Source: Cohnella silvisoli
GTDB taxonomy: Bacteria > Bacillota > Bacilli > Paenibacillales > Paenibacillaceae
DNA: 64,000 nucleotides
Direction: 5' to 3'
Assembly (NCBI RefSeq): GCF_021190915.1
Contig: NZ_JAIOAP010000011.1
Span: 1 to 64,000 of the forward strand
The notes below the pieces were generated by a model. That model was not told the DNA's origin. It made no database searches and saw only the letters and a program-made list of their open reading frames with translations. Numbering within the stretch: the stretch's first letter is position 1; each line of letters starts with the position of its first letter. The translations under genes and the position numbers were made by a program. Below, piece by piece: positions 33,645-43,125 of the stretch.

Positions 33645-34550
33645 ATGGAAAAAGTGAGAAAAGCGATTATCCCCGCCGCAGGTTTAGGTACCCGTTTTTT
33701 ACCGGCAACAAAAGCGATGCCGAAAGAGATGCTTCCCATTGTTGATAAGCCGACCATCCAGTACATCGTGGAGGAAGCTATCGAATCGGGAGTAGAAGAC
33801 ATCATCGTCGTGACCGGTAAAGGAAAACGGGCGATCGAAGACCATTTCGATATCGCATTCGAACTCGAACACATTTTAGAGGAAAAAGGGAAGCTCGACA
33901 TACTGGAAAAAGTCAGAAAATCATCCAATGTTAATCTTCATTATATTAGGCAAAAAGAGGCCAAAGGGCTTGGCCACGCCGTATGGTGCGCGCGTAATTT
34001 TATCGGAAACGAGCCGTTTGCCGTTCTCCTTGGAGACGATATCGTAGAAGCCGAGATTCCGTGCACCAGGCAGTTGATCGAACAATACGAGCGTACGGGA
34101 CGATCGGTAATCGGCGTTCAGACGGTAGGCGTAGATCAAACGCACCGATACGGAATCGTTGATCCGGGCGAGAGAATGGACAACCTCTATCAAGTCAATC
34201 GTTTCGTAGAGAAGCCTCCGAAAGGACAGGCGCCTTCCAACTTGGCGATTATGGGCCGATATGTTCTGACTCCCGATATTTTCGAGTATTTGGGTCGGCA
34301 TGAACGCGGCGCAGGCGGAGAAATTCAACTCACGGATGCGATTCAAAGACTAAACGAGGATGTAGGCGTTTATGCTTACGATTTTCAAGGCATTCGTTAT
34401 GACGTAGGTGAGCAGCTCGGCTTTATTATGACTACGATCGACTTTGCGCTCCGGAATAATGATCTAAGACATCAGCTTATGTCCGAACTGGGGGAAATCA
34501 TGGAACGGGAGCTTGGCAAACAATTAATAGCTGGAAGGAGTGAGCGATAA
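33645..34550 (+). CDS. galU: UTP-glucose-1-phosphate uridylyltransferase
   Basis: Makes UDP-glucose, the donor for the priming transferase and precursor of UDP-glucuronate. 301 residues. The signature '[20 protein letters not shown]' opens the nucleotidyltransferase domain, and '[10 protein letters not shown]', '[20 protein letters not shown]' and '[11 protein letters not shown]' are all family blocks. The ATG at 33645 lies 12 bases after GATAGGG. Its stop overlaps the next start by one base. Confidence 0.95.
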   Translation: MEKVRKAIIPAAGLGTRFLPATKAMPKEMLPIVDKPTIQYIVEEAIESGVEDIIVVTGKGKRAIEDHFDIAFELEHILEEKGKLDILEKVRKSSNVNLHYIRQKEAKGLGHAVWCARNFIGNEPFAVLLGDDIVEAEIPCTRQLIEQYERTGRSVIGVQTVGVDQTHRYGIVDPGERMDNLYQVNRFVEKPPKGQAPSNLAIMGRYVLTPDIFEYLGRHERGAGGEIQLTDAIQRLNEDVGVYAYDFQGIRYDVGEQLGFIMTTIDFALRNNDLRHQLMSELGEIMERELGKQLIAGRSER

Positions 34551-35245
34551 TGACTCCACAATATCGGGATGAAGCGGTGGTGGGAGTTACAGATTATTAT
34601 TCGAATGTACCGAAGCAACAAGAAAGCCGCCGAACCTTTAACATGTATTCATTTCTTAAGCGTACCATTGACATTGTAGGTTCAATATTTGGTTTGATTT
34701 TGCTTAGTCCGCTGTTTGCTATGATTGCCATTGCTATTAAATTGGAAGATCCTAAAGGTCCTGTTTTCTTCCACCAGACGAGGATTGGCAAGAACGAAAA
34801 GCCGTTTCGGATTTACAAATTCCGTTCTATGTGTACCGATGCCGAAGAGAGGCTGAGGGATCTGCTCGATAAGAACGATATCGCCGGCGCCATGTTCAAA
34901 ATGAAAGAGGATCCGCGAATTACGAAGGTCGGGAAGTTTATTCGCAAGACGAGCATCGATGAGCTGCCGCAATTATTCAATGTTCTTCGAGGAGAGATGT
35001 CGCTGGTCGGCCCTAGACCTCCAAGTAAGCGGGAAGTTATGGATTATACGAAATATGATAAGAAGCGTTTGTCCGTAACGCCGGGTTGTACGGGGCTATG
35101 GCAAGTCAGCGGAAGAAACGATCTCAGCTTCAAGGAAATGGTCGAATTAGATCTCGCTTATATCGAGAAGAAATGCATTTGGTTTGATATTAAAATTTTG
35201 CTGAGAACGGTGATCATCATTATTAACTCCAAGGGTGCGTACTAA
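34550..35245 (+). CDS. Polyprenyl-phosphate hexose-1-phosphate transferase (priming sugar transferase)
   Basis: A 231-residue bacterial sugar transferase with one membrane helix (about 33-60). It puts the first sugar-1-P onto undecaprenyl phosphate. Hallmarks are 'GPVFFHQTRIGKNEKPFRIY', 'KFRSM', 'DELPQLFNVLRGEMSLVGPR' and 'TGLWQVSGRND'. It is the initiating enzyme of repeat-unit assembly. It shares one base (TAATG) with galU, so translation is coupled. Confidence 0.93.
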   Translation: MTPQYRDEAVVGVTDYYSNVPKQQESRRTFNMYSFLKRTIDIVGSIFGLILLSPLFAMIAIAIKLEDPKGPVFFHQTRIGKNEKPFRIYKFRSMCTDAEERLRDLLDKNDIAGAMFKMKEDPRITKVGKFIRKTSIDELPQLFNVLRGEMSLVGPRPPSKREVMDYTKYDKKRLSVTPGCTGLWQVSGRNDLSFKEMVELDLAYIEKKCIWFDIKILLRTVIIIINSKGAY

Positions 35246-35266
35246 CTAGAAGATGGAGGCGAGAAA

Positions 35267-36382
35267 ATGTCAAGAGTCCTGCATGTATCGGAGTTTACAA
35301 AAGGCGGCATTGAAACTCACCTTAACGAAGTGTTGAAGTACCAATCGGAAAGCCATGATATTTATCTTATTGTTTCCGAGCAGAATTCCAACCGGGATAC
35401 GTTGCAGATTAGTCCCGATCGGTTGTTTCTGTACCCTTACCAGAGGAAACCGCAATATTTTCTTAAAGCGATGAGATCGATTCAAAAGACGGTTAACGAG
35501 ATTAATCCGGATATCGTGCATGTCCATGGAACGTTCGCAGGGGTTTTCCTGCGAACGTTATTTTTTTTCAAAAGGAAACGTCCCGTCGTCATTTACTGCT
35601 CGCACGGATGGGCTTTTCTGATGGACACGGTGCCTTGGAAAAGGAAACTGTTCGCGTTGGTAGAGAAAGTGCTGTCGCTTCGAACGGATTTCATTATCAA
35701 CATTTCGAATCATGAATACGAGATGGCCATGAACTACGGCTTGTCGTCCAAGAAATCGGTAGTCGTGTATAACGGGGTGTCGGATGCTCCTTCTTCGGAC
35801 CATTTGCCGTTTGCCGTCAAGAAGGAAAAGATTAATTTGCTTTACGTAGGCCGTTTTGACCGACAAAAAGGCTTTGACCTGCTGCTCGAAGTATTTAACG
35901 AGCATATGTTCGCGGACGTCACCCTCTATTTGGTCGGCGATACCGTATTGAAACAATACGAATTCAAGTTCCCGGATAACGCGGTCAAGATTGGTTGGGT
36001 CGACAATTCGGAGATCGACCGTTACATGAAATCATGCGACGCCGTTATCGTTCCGTCGCGTTGGGAAGGGTTCGGCATCGTCGCGATCGAGGCGCTTCGG
36101 AATAAGAAGCCCGTCATCGCAAGCAACCGAGGCGCGCTGCCGGAAATTATCCAGCACGGCGTCAACGGTTATATTTTCGATTTCGACAATAAGGAAGAAC
36201 TGGTCAGCGTCGTACGGTCACTGAACAAAAGCAAGCTGGCAGCGATGGGGGAAATCGGCGAGAGGATTTTCTACGAAAAATTCCATTCGGACAAAATGAA
36301 CAAACAAATCGAACGGCTGTACGAGGCTGCCGTGAATAAACCAAACGATCGGTACTCCGTAACCGTCAAAAAATATGTCTAG
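35267..36382 (+). CDS. Glycosyltransferase family 4-type
   Basis: A 371-residue GT-B enzyme. The acceptor domain starts 'RVLHVSEFTKGGIETHLNEV'. The donor domain contains 'INLLYVGRFDRQKGFDLLLE' and the EX7E motif in 'VPSRWEGFGIVAIEALRNKK'. It adds a sugar to the lipid-linked repeat unit; the sugar cannot be assigned. Inside its coding sequence (35530-35568) lies a terminator-shaped hairpin with a T-run. ATG 35267 follows ATGGAGGCG. It overlaps the next gene by 8 bp. Confidence 0.9.
   Translation: MSRVLHVSEFTKGGIETHLNEVLKYQSESHDIYLIVSEQNSNRDTLQISPDRLFLYPYQRKPQYFLKAMRSIQKTVNEINPDIVHVHGTFAGVFLRTLFFFKRKRPVVIYCSHGWAFLMDTVPWKRKLFALVEKVLSLRTDFIINISNHEYEMAMNYGLSSKKSVVVYNGVSDAPSSDHLPFAVKKEKINLLYVGRFDRQKGFDLLLEVFNEHMFADVTLYLVGDTVLKQYEFKFPDNAVKIGWVDNSEIDRYMKSCDAVIVPSRWEGFGIVAIEALRNKKPVIASNRGALPEIIQHGVNGYIFDFDNKEELVSVVRSLNKSKLAAMGEIGERIFYEKFHSDKMNKQIERLYEAAVNKPNDRYSVTVKKYV
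35530..35568 (+). terminator. Terminator-shaped hairpin inside a glycosyltransferase coding sequence
   Basis: AACGTTCGCAGG (35530-35541), loop GGTTTT, CCTGCGAACGTT (35548-35559): a perfect 12-bp stem, followed by A and eight T (35561-35568). This is a textbook intrinsic terminator in sequence terms, yet the reading frame runs through it as HGTFAGVFLRTLFFFK. Confidence 0.7.
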
Positions 36383-37697
36383 ATTTCTGCCGCTTTACCT
36401 TTGTCTCTTGCTGGTGCTGACCGTCTATCAGGATTTTCCCTTAGTTAATATGATCGGTGAAATAGGCAGATCGCCTATCATCGTGCTGTTTCCTCTTTTT
36501 ATATTTTGCGAAATCGCGATGCTTGCCAAATACAAGAAGGTAATGCTTGGGTCGAAGCTGCAGAAGTATTTGCTCGCTTTTATCCTTTACCTAAGTTTTG
36601 TCAGCATCGTCTATGTTCTCGTTCAATTCATGCAGGGCAGCTACAGCTTCGGTTCGGAGAACCTGCTCGGCAAAGCGATCAAGGTATTGATCTATTTTAT
36701 CGTGATCCTATTCTATATCAGGCATATGCAGCTCGTGTTCTCGAAAATAAAAAGCTATAAAGTGCTTTATAGCTGTTTTTTCGCCGTAGTTACGTTGTTA
36801 ATCGTCATTATGATATTGGAGTTAATGAGCATCCCGAATGCGCTCACGTATTTGCATTCCGGCAGCAACCCCTATTGGAGAGTCAGGCTGCTCACCTCGG
36901 AAAGCAGTACAACGGGATCCATTATCGTCGTATATGCATCGATTTTGGTTTATCTGGCTCGGTACTTGAGTCGTTTTGCCAAGTCACTGTCCATCGTGTA
37001 TGCTTCCGGATTTCTTCTGTTTTATTTATTCGTTACGGGATCGAAGGGCTTTTTGATCGTTAGCTTGCTGACGCTTGTCGTGACAATGATCAAATTTCTG
37101 GATTTCAGGAAAAAGAAAAATTTCCTTTTGCTCATTTCGGTTGTCCTGGCCATGTATTTGTTTATAACCTATTTCTCGGGGGGGCTGGTCAGTTCTTTTA
37201 ACAACGATATCGAGAATTACACGTCGTCCTACACGCGGATGGGCACGATCATTATCTCACTGGCTACCGTCCTCCACAATCCGCTGGGCGTCGGAACGGG
37301 AGCATACTTAATGTATTTCGATAACTATGTGAACGACTCCATTAAATTGATGTCCCAATTCTATTACAACACATTCGGCATAAGCCAAATCAATGCCGGG
37401 GAGTTGCTGCAATACTCGGACTCCGATCAGAATTTGGGCGTCAAATCGGGCTTTTTCCAGTGGGTGATGTTCGGCGGGATATTCGCGGTAGTCTTCTTCT
37501 ACCTATTAGCCAAAAACCTGATCGTTAAAGTGAAATCCAGCTCCATCCTGTTTCTGGCCCTTATATTTATCTTGCTTTCTCTGCTCTTCGTTGCGCTTGA
37601 GATTAAATATGAAGTGTGGCTGCTATTTGCCTTTATCAGCTTCTTTTTGGGTCAGAACGAGATCAACCAATCCAATAAGCAGAGGGCAGCGAAATGA
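36375..37697 (+). CDS. O-antigen ligase/polymerase-type protein (Wzy-like)
   Basis: 440 residues with ten or more hydrophobic segments and the periplasm-type central loop, as in Wzy EPS polymerases. It links flipped repeat units outside the membrane. 'SYTRMGTIIISLATVLHNPL' and 'GVGTGAYLMYF' resemble the conserved loop of the O-antigen ligase domain. A second terminator-shaped hairpin lies in its coding sequence (36753-36781). It overlaps the genes on both sides, so it is tightly coupled. Confidence 0.82.
   Translation: MSRFLPLYLCLLLVLTVYQDFPLVNMIGEIGRSPIIVLFPLFIFCEIAMLAKYKKVMLGSKLQKYLLAFILYLSFVSIVYVLVQFMQGSYSFGSENLLGKAIKVLIYFIVILFYIRHMQLVFSKIKSYKVLYSCFFAVVTLLIVIMILELMSIPNALTYLHSGSNPYWRVRLLTSESSTTGSIIVVYASILVYLARYLSRFAKSLSIVYASGFLLFYLFVTGSKGFLIVSLLTLVVTMIKFLDFRKKKNFLLLISVVLAMYLFITYFSGGLVSSFNNDIENYTSSYTRMGTIIISLATVLHNPLGVGTGAYLMYFDNYVNDSIKLMSQFYYNTFGISQINAGELLQYSDSDQNLGVKSGFFQWVMFGGIFAVVFFYLLAKNLIVKVKSSSILFLALIFILLSLLFVALEIKYEVWLLFAFISFFLGQNEINQSNKQRAAK
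36753..36781 (+). terminator. Terminator-shaped hairpin inside the Wzy-like coding sequence
   Basis: AGCTATAAAG (36753-36762) and CTTTATAGCT (36765-36774) form a perfect inverted repeat with a very small loop, followed by GTTTTTT (36775-36781). The tight loop makes it weaker than the one at 35530. Confidence 0.5.
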
Positions 37698-38863
37698 AAA
37701 TACTAGTCGTATGCAGTGATTTCCCATTTCCTGCCGACCACGGCGGAAGGGTCGATACGTGGGGAAGAATTAAGGTGCTGGCGGAGCTTGGCTGGAAAAT
37801 CCAGCTTATCGTCTGCGGCAAACAAAGGCCTTCCGAGGCGGATGCGAATGCGGTTATGGCTTATGTCGAAGAAATGAAGTTCTGCGACCGAAGAAGCAGG
37901 CTGGCCGATCTGCTGCATGCCATTCCGATGCAGGCTCAGTCGAGAAACGAGCTAAAGCACGTCGACATCAAGGACGATTATGATTACGTGCTGCTTGAAG
38001 GCGACTACGTCTATCCCATTCTGAGCAATCCGAAAATCAGGCATGACAGCGTCATTCTGCGGGTTCATAACGACGAGGCCGTTTACTTCAAGGCGCTAGC
38101 CAGAAGCACCAAAAACGTCATCCATAAAATGTATTACCGCATGGAGAGCAGCAAATTCGCAAGACTGCAGAAGAAAATGCTGGAAAAGGTCGACAAATAT
38201 TTGTTTATCTCCAATAAGGAGTTTGAAAGCTTCCAAAGGCATAACCCTTCGGCCAAAAGCTTGTTTTTGCCGCCGCCGGTCACCGAGGATACGTTCCGAT
38301 CGAGTACGTTTCAGAGCAAACACGTCGTGTTTATCGGCTCGCTGTTCATGCCGAATAACCGGGAAGCGATTCAGTGGTATTTGGCCCATATTCACCCGTT
38401 GATGCTGAAGGAGCCGGATTACAAATTCATCGTGGCGGGTAATAGCAGGAATCAAAGCTTAAGTTGGCTCGAACAATACGATTTAACGAACGTGATCCTG
38501 CATGATACGCCGAAGAGCTTGGACGATATTTACAAAAGCGGTTATCTGTTCGTAAATCCGATGCAGAACGGCGCCGGCGTAAAGCTCAAGACGATCGAAG
38601 CGATTCAGAACGGGTTGCCGGTCATCTCGACCTCGATCGGCTACGAGGGCACCGGGCTTATCGATAATGAGCATATTATGGTTGCCGATAAGCCGGAGGA
38701 ATTTTACGGAAAAATCAAGCTGCTGTTCGATAACCCCCAAGCGGCCAAAGCGTTGCTGGAGTCGTCGCAAACTTATATACGCAAGCATTATAACCATAAA
38801 GAGGTACTGAAAGGTTACATCAATTCGTTAAATACCAGTTATCAAATGAAGCAGGTGCTCTGA
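37694..38863 (+). CDS. Glycosyltransferase (GT-B, family 4-like)
   Basis: 389 residues. The N-terminal 'KILVVCSDFPFPADHGGRVD' loop is typical of GT4-type enzymes that start with a sugar-phosphate-binding GG. The donor half has 'HVVFIGSLFMPNNREAIQWY' and 'LFVNPMQNGAGVKLKTIEAI' with 'GLPVISTSIGYEGTG'. This GAGVK variant replaces the usual E-x7-E. It is encoded in overlap (ATGA) with the Wzy-like gene and starts directly after it. Confidence 0.85.
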   Translation: MKILVVCSDFPFPADHGGRVDTWGRIKVLAELGWKIQLIVCGKQRPSEADANAVMAYVEEMKFCDRRSRLADLLHAIPMQAQSRNELKHVDIKDDYDYVLLEGDYVYPILSNPKIRHDSVILRVHNDEAVYFKALARSTKNVIHKMYYRMESSKFARLQKKMLEKVDKYLFISNKEFESFQRHNPSAKSLFLPPPVTEDTFRSSTFQSKHVVFIGSLFMPNNREAIQWYLAHIHPLMLKEPDYKFIVAGNSRNQSLSWLEQYDLTNVILHDTPKSLDDIYKSGYLFVNPMQNGAGVKLKTIEAIQNGLPVISTSIGYEGTGLIDNEHIMVADKPEEFYGKIKLLFDNPQAAKALLESSQTYIRKHYNHKEVLKGYINSLNTSYQMKQVL

Positions 38864-39985
38864 ATGGATAACGGAAAAACGAACGTCATGTTTGTTACTC
38901 ACGCGGATAAAAAGGGAGGCGCCGAACAAAGCCTCATCCATTTGATCAACTACTTGGATACGTCGAAATACCGGATTTATTTATTAAGTCCCGGCGACGC
39001 CGCTTTTTTGAATGAAATCAGGACGGAGTACGAGCACTTCCCGCTCCGCTTGAACAGCATTAAGAAAAAATTCGGATTCGGTTATTTGGAAACCGTCTTT
39101 CGCATTAAGGCATTCGTGAAGAAAAACCGGATCGAGATTATTCATGCCAACGGATGGCGGGCGCCATGGTATACGGCTCCGCTTAAATTCATGGTAAAAA
39201 GCAAACTCGTATGGCACCACAGGGATTATACGCATTTGCGGATGTTCAACCTTGTGCTGCCCAAATTTTTTGACCAGGTGATCTGTATTTCGCACTTTGT
39301 AGCGAACTCGATTCAAGGCAGCAACAAGACGATCATATATAACGGCGTCGATCCGGAATTGGCATTAACGCCCAAGAGCCGTACTTTTATGGAGGACGAT
39401 ACGCTCGTGATCGGGACGTTCGGACGAATCGTGGAATGGAAAAGATATCATCTCGTTATTGAAGCCGTCAAGAAATTGGCGGACAACAAAAGGTATAACT
39501 GGAAGCTGTTGATTGTGGGCGACACATCCGTCGACGGGTCGGACGGGTATTACAACGACTTAATTCATAAGGTTACGGAGTACGGTTTAGCCGAAAATGT
39601 TATCTTCTACGGTTATAGCCATAAACCGCTCGACGTCATGAAAGAGTGCGACCTTACGATTAATTTCTCGTTGAACGAGCCGTTCGGCAGAGTCATTATC
39701 GAGTCTCTGCTCGTGCAAACTCCCGTTATCGTATCCGATTCCGGCGGAGCGCCGGAAATTATTCGGGAGACAAGAGGCGGATTTATCGTGAAGGATGGGG
39801 ATGTGGATGAGTTGTATCGGACCATTCGGCGCGTCTATGACAAAGTCGTCAACCATCAAGAGCTTTCAGACCAAGGATACTTCAACGTCATGACCGATTT
39901 TAACATGAAGACAATCGCCCAGAAGGTGGAGCACACTTACCATTTGTTAATGGCGCAGAACATGAAGTCGGAGGCGGCGGGATGA
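38864..39985 (+). CDS. Glycosyltransferase family 4
   Basis: 373 residues, GT-B fold. 'MFVTHADKKGGAEQSLIHLI' is the acceptor-domain start and 'LVIGTFGRIVEWKRYHLVIE' opens the donor domain. 'NFSLNEPFGRVIIESLLVQTPV' carries the EX7E-like glutamates. It starts immediately after the preceding gene's stop (TGAATG) and ends 4 bp before the next start. Confidence 0.9.
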   Translation: MDNGKTNVMFVTHADKKGGAEQSLIHLINYLDTSKYRIYLLSPGDAAFLNEIRTEYEHFPLRLNSIKKKFGFGYLETVFRIKAFVKKNRIEIIHANGWRAPWYTAPLKFMVKSKLVWHHRDYTHLRMFNLVLPKFFDQVICISHFVANSIQGSNKTIIYNGVDPELALTPKSRTFMEDDTLVIGTFGRIVEWKRYHLVIEAVKKLADNKRYNWKLLIVGDTSVDGSDGYYNDLIHKVTEYGLAENVIFYGYSHKPLDVMKECDLTINFSLNEPFGRVIIESLLVQTPVIVSDSGGAPEIIRETRGGFIVKDGDVDELYRTIRRVYDKVVNHQELSDQGYFNVMTDFNMKTIAQKVEHTYHLLMAQNMKSEAAG

Positions 39986-39989
39986 TGCC

Positions 39990-40562
39990 ATGAGTATCCA
40001 ATACAACTCAATCAGCATCGGCAAACTGTTAGCCGTCCTGAAAGGAGCCGTCGTTCTGCCGATGAAAACCGATTCGGCCGGCAGGCTCGGCAGGATTTCA
40101 GGGAAATTGACGGTAAAAAACAAAGGCGAGTTTGTTATCGGAAGGAATGTCTCCTTTCACGCCAAACCGTTTCCGTCATCCATTACGGTCAATAAGGGCG
40201 CTAAGCTGTGGGTAGGAGACAACGTATTTTTCAACTATGGCTTGGATATCGGCTGCACGAAATCGATCCGGATTGGCAGCAATTCGATCATAGGTCCCAT
40301 GGTTAACATGATTGATACGAACTTTCACCCGGTAGATATTGAGGACCGATCCCAAAGCAAAGATATTGTCATTTCGGATAATGTTTGGATTGGCAGAGGG
40401 GCAGTTATCCTTCCCGGCGTTACGATCGGACATAATTCCGTTATCGCATCAGGCAGCATTGTAACGCGGGATATTCCGGCCAATGTGCTGGCCGGCGGCA
40501 CGCCTGCCAAGGTTATCCGCGAGATCAATGTTCCGAATGAATGGATCCGCAGATACAACTGA
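39990..40562 (+). CDS. Hexapeptide-repeat acyltransferase
   Basis: A 190-residue left-handed beta-helix acetyltransferase of the LacA/WbbJ type. Hexapeptide repeats run from about residue 48 to 160, e.g. 'IGSNSIIGPMVNMIDTNFHP' with the catalytic His, then 'VWIGRGAVILPGVTIGHNSV'. It is expected to transfer acetyl from acetyl-CoA to a sugar of the repeat unit. ATG 39990 is 4 bp after the preceding stop. The second acetyltransferase follows 45 bp later. Confidence 0.9.
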   Translation: MSIQYNSISIGKLLAVLKGAVVLPMKTDSAGRLGRISGKLTVKNKGEFVIGRNVSFHAKPFPSSITVNKGAKLWVGDNVFFNYGLDIGCTKSIRIGSNSIIGPMVNMIDTNFHPVDIEDRSQSKDIVISDNVWIGRGAVILPGVTIGHNSVIASGSIVTRDIPANVLAGGTPAKVIREINVPNEWIRRYN

Positions 40563-40607
40563 AGGTTTAGCGGAGATAAGCGCCTTTTGCCGGAGAGGGG
40601 ACTTCGT

Positions 40608-41150
40608 TTGAGAGTGAGCAACCTGAAGCAAGCAATCAAAAAAGCTAACCGTGTTCTACGAGGCGTCTTCTTTTCTTTCAGAACGACGAAAAGCGGTTCA
40701 TTGCTTCAAGTATCCGGTTCCCATATCGTTTCGAGATGCAGAAATACGAAACTAATCATCGGCAATAAGGTCATGCTCTATGACAGAGTGAATTTCTATC
40801 TGGATCAACCCGGAGCGGAAATCGTCATCGGCGACAGGACTTACATTAACCGTCGGACGGAGATCATGTCCAAGAATTCGGTTACGATCGGCAGTGGCTG
40901 CGCGATCTCATGGGACGTGATCATCTCGGATACCGATTATCATGAAATGGAAGGTACCTCGTCGACGAAGCCCGTCGTTATCGGCAATGAGGTTTGGATC
41001 GGCTGCAAATCTACCATTTTGAAAGGCGTTAATATCGGTAACGGAGCCGTTGTTGCCGCAGGGTCCGTCGTAACGAAAGATGTGGACCCCCATACGCTTG
41101 TTGCGGGGATACCGGCTAAGGCAATCAAAAAGAATGTCCGGTGGAAATGA
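40608..41150 (+). CDS. Second hexapeptide-repeat acyltransferase
   Basis: 180 residues. The beta-helix has hexapeptide repeats such as '[20 protein letters not shown]' and '[20 protein letters not shown]'. 'SDTDYHEM' holds the catalytic His. The TTG start at 40608 is chosen because GGAGAGGGG lies nine bases upstream; TTG 40587 is too far into non-conserved sequence. It presumably acetylates another position of the repeat unit. It is homologous in fold to its neighbour but diverged. Confidence 0.87.
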   Translation: MRVSNLKQAIKKANRVLRGVFFSFRTTKSGSLLQVSGSHIVSRCRNTKLIIGNKVMLYDRVNFYLDQPGAEIVIGDRTYINRRTEIMSKNSVTIGSGCAISWDVIISDTDYHEMEGTSSTKPVVIGNEVWIGCKSTILKGVNIGNGAVVAAGSVVTKDVDPHTLVAGIPAKAIKKNVRWK

Positions 41151-41182
41151 TTTTTGGGCAGGGCTTAGGGGAGAGCAAAGCG

Positions 41183-42220
41183 ATGAAAGTATGGATGTGG
41201 CCGAAATCGAGCAAGTTGAACTTTTACAATGATTTATTGACGGACTCGCTAAGCGGCGCGGGGTTGGACATTAGAGATTTGAAGCATGGCAAGTTGATGC
41301 TGCAGGTCGGTCAAGCGAAATCCGGGGACATTGTCCACATTCACTGGATCCATCACGCCTACCAGAATCGAAATCCGCTGCTGTTTATCGCGAAATCTTT
41401 TATTTTCGTTCTGACGATGCTTTATCTGAAGCTGCGGAACGTGAAGCTGATATGGACGATTCATAATCTTTATCCGCATCATGCGAAGTACCCTAAGATG
41501 GAGCGCTTCATGCGAACGCTGATTTGCCGATTTTGCAGCAAGCTGATCGTCGCGTCCGAGTCGATAAAGCGGAAAGTCATGACGGAATTTAACGTTCCGG
41601 CAAGTAAGCTGTTCGTTGTCAAACACGGCCATTATTTGGGCGTGTATAAGCCGAAAGGAATAGATTTCAGGCGGATTTACGGTATCAGCGAAGATGCCGG
41701 CGTTTACTTGTTTCTCGGTGCCATCAAAGCTTACAAGGGCGTCGAGGATTTAATCGAATCCTTTAATGCGGTAAAGACGAAACAATCCTACCTGATTATA
41801 GCGGGAAAAGCGGACCAAGAGATGGAGTCGTATTTGCAGCGCGTAGAGGATACCGAAAATATCATCTTGGATTTACGATTTGTTCCCAATGAGGAGGTTG
41901 CCGATCTGATCAGCGCCGTGGATGTCATGGTGATGCCTTACAAAGAGATTACGACTTCGGGTTCGGCGATACTCGGGCTGTCGTTCAAGAAGCTGATCGT
42001 GATGCCGGACAATGAGTTCATCGACGAATATTTTCAGGATGACATGGTCGTCCGCTACGATCCGACCGATGCCAACGGACTTACAAACGCGATGAAAACA
42101 GCCTTGAATGTAAGAAAAGAAGGGAATGCGCCAAAGTATGAAGAGGTGCTTAAGGAATTGGAATGGAGCGCGATCGCTGAGCGGATCAAAAACGTTTATC
42201 AAGGATGGGATGAACGATGA
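41183..42220 (+). CDS. Glycosyltransferase (GT-B type)
   Basis: 345 residues. 'DIVHIHWIHHAYQ' and 'LKLIWTIHNLYPHHAKYPKM' are the N-terminal HIHW/THNL blocks seen in GT-B mannosyl- or glucuronosyl-type transferases. The donor half has 'GVYLFLGAIKAYKGVEDLIE' and 'DVMVMPYKEITTSGSAILGL'. ATG 41183 follows GGGGAGAGC. It ends in an ATGA overlap with the next gene. The sugar is not assignable. Confidence 0.85.
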   Translation: MKVWMWPKSSKLNFYNDLLTDSLSGAGLDIRDLKHGKLMLQVGQAKSGDIVHIHWIHHAYQNRNPLLFIAKSFIFVLTMLYLKLRNVKLIWTIHNLYPHHAKYPKMERFMRTLICRFCSKLIVASESIKRKVMTEFNVPASKLFVVKHGHYLGVYKPKGIDFRRIYGISEDAGVYLFLGAIKAYKGVEDLIESFNAVKTKQSYLIIAGKADQEMESYLQRVEDTENIILDLRFVPNEEVADLISAVDVMVMPYKEITTSGSAILGLSFKKLIVMPDNEFIDEYFQDDMVVRYDPTDANGLTNAMKTALNVRKEGNAPKYEEVLKELEWSAIAERIKNVYQGWDER

Positions 42221-43116
42221 AAGTAACGGTGGCCATCTGTACACATAACCGGGCCAAGGACACGGGAGAAGCGATTGAGAGCGTCCTTGCTCAAAGCTTT
42301 GATAAAAAGCAAATCGAAATCGTCGTCATCGATAACCGATCGACGGACGATACGGCGCAAGTCGTGAACGGCTTGCGGGAGCGGCACGGTCCAAGAGTTC
42401 GCTATATTCTCGAAAACAAGCTCGGACTGTCGGTTGCCCGCAACAGGGCGATTCGGGAGGCGAATGGCGAATTCATTCTCTTCCTTGATGACGATGCGCT
42501 TGCCTCCAGCCATTGGGTGCAGCATATTGTGGACGTCTTCGAAAGGGATAAGGCGATCGGCTGTGTCGGCGGTAGAATCGATCCCATATGGGAAACCGAG
42601 GAACCGGATTGGATCCCAGAGGAGTACCGCTCGGTTTTCACCATTCTCGATTATTCGAACGGGGTGAAGGAAATGCCTTCGCCATCGATTCCTTACGGTG
42701 CGAATGTCGCTTTCCGGACAAGCGTCTTCCGTCACATCGAACCGTTCCGCGAAGATTTGGGAAGGGTCGGTAAAAATTTGCTGTCGAGCGAGGAAAGCGA
42801 GCTGATTGCGAGGCTACGCGAAAAGTATAAGGTTTACTATACGTCGTATGCGTCGGTCAAGCACAAAATCGCCAAAGAACGAACGACCAGGAAGTGGTTT
42901 TTAAAGCGGATTTTCTGGCAGGGGGTAAGCGATGCGGTGAAGCGGCAGGATAAAAGCATTTTAGCCGTCTTAAAGCATACGATCCGCATGCTGCAGGCGA
43001 TCGGAACGTCGCTGCTCTCGATTTTCCATTACAAGAGGTTCATCCGGCAGGTCGTTAAAATTTATTACCGCAACGGATCGATTGTCGGTATCCTGCGCTA
43101 TAACAGTAGGGGTTGA
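42217..43116 (+). CDS. Glycosyltransferase family 2
   Basis: 299 residues, GT-A fold. 'VAICTHNRAKDTGEAIESVL' and 'IEIVVIDNRSTDDTAQVV' form the nucleotide-binding half, and 'FILFLDDDALAS' has the DxD metal motif. It has a hydrophobic stretch near residue 260. It is a processive- or single-sugar transferase for the repeat unit. It starts within ATGA of the previous gene. Confidence 0.92.
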   Translation: MKVTVAICTHNRAKDTGEAIESVLAQSFDKKQIEIVVIDNRSTDDTAQVVNGLRERHGPRVRYILENKLGLSVARNRAIREANGEFILFLDDDALASSHWVQHIVDVFERDKAIGCVGGRIDPIWETEEPDWIPEEYRSVFTILDYSNGVKEMPSPSIPYGANVAFRTSVFRHIEPFREDLGRVGKNLLSSEESELIARLREKYKVYYTSYASVKHKIAKERTTRKWFLKRIFWQGVSDAVKRQDKSILAVLKHTIRMLQAIGTSLLSIFHYKRFIRQVVKIYYRNGSIVGILRYNSRG

Positions 43117-43125
43117 CGGAAAGTT

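Noticed and set aside
38990-39010. CGGC-GAC-GCCG followed by six T inside a glycosyltransferase gene
   Set aside because: A 4-bp stem with a 3-base loop is likely by chance in GC-rich coding DNA.
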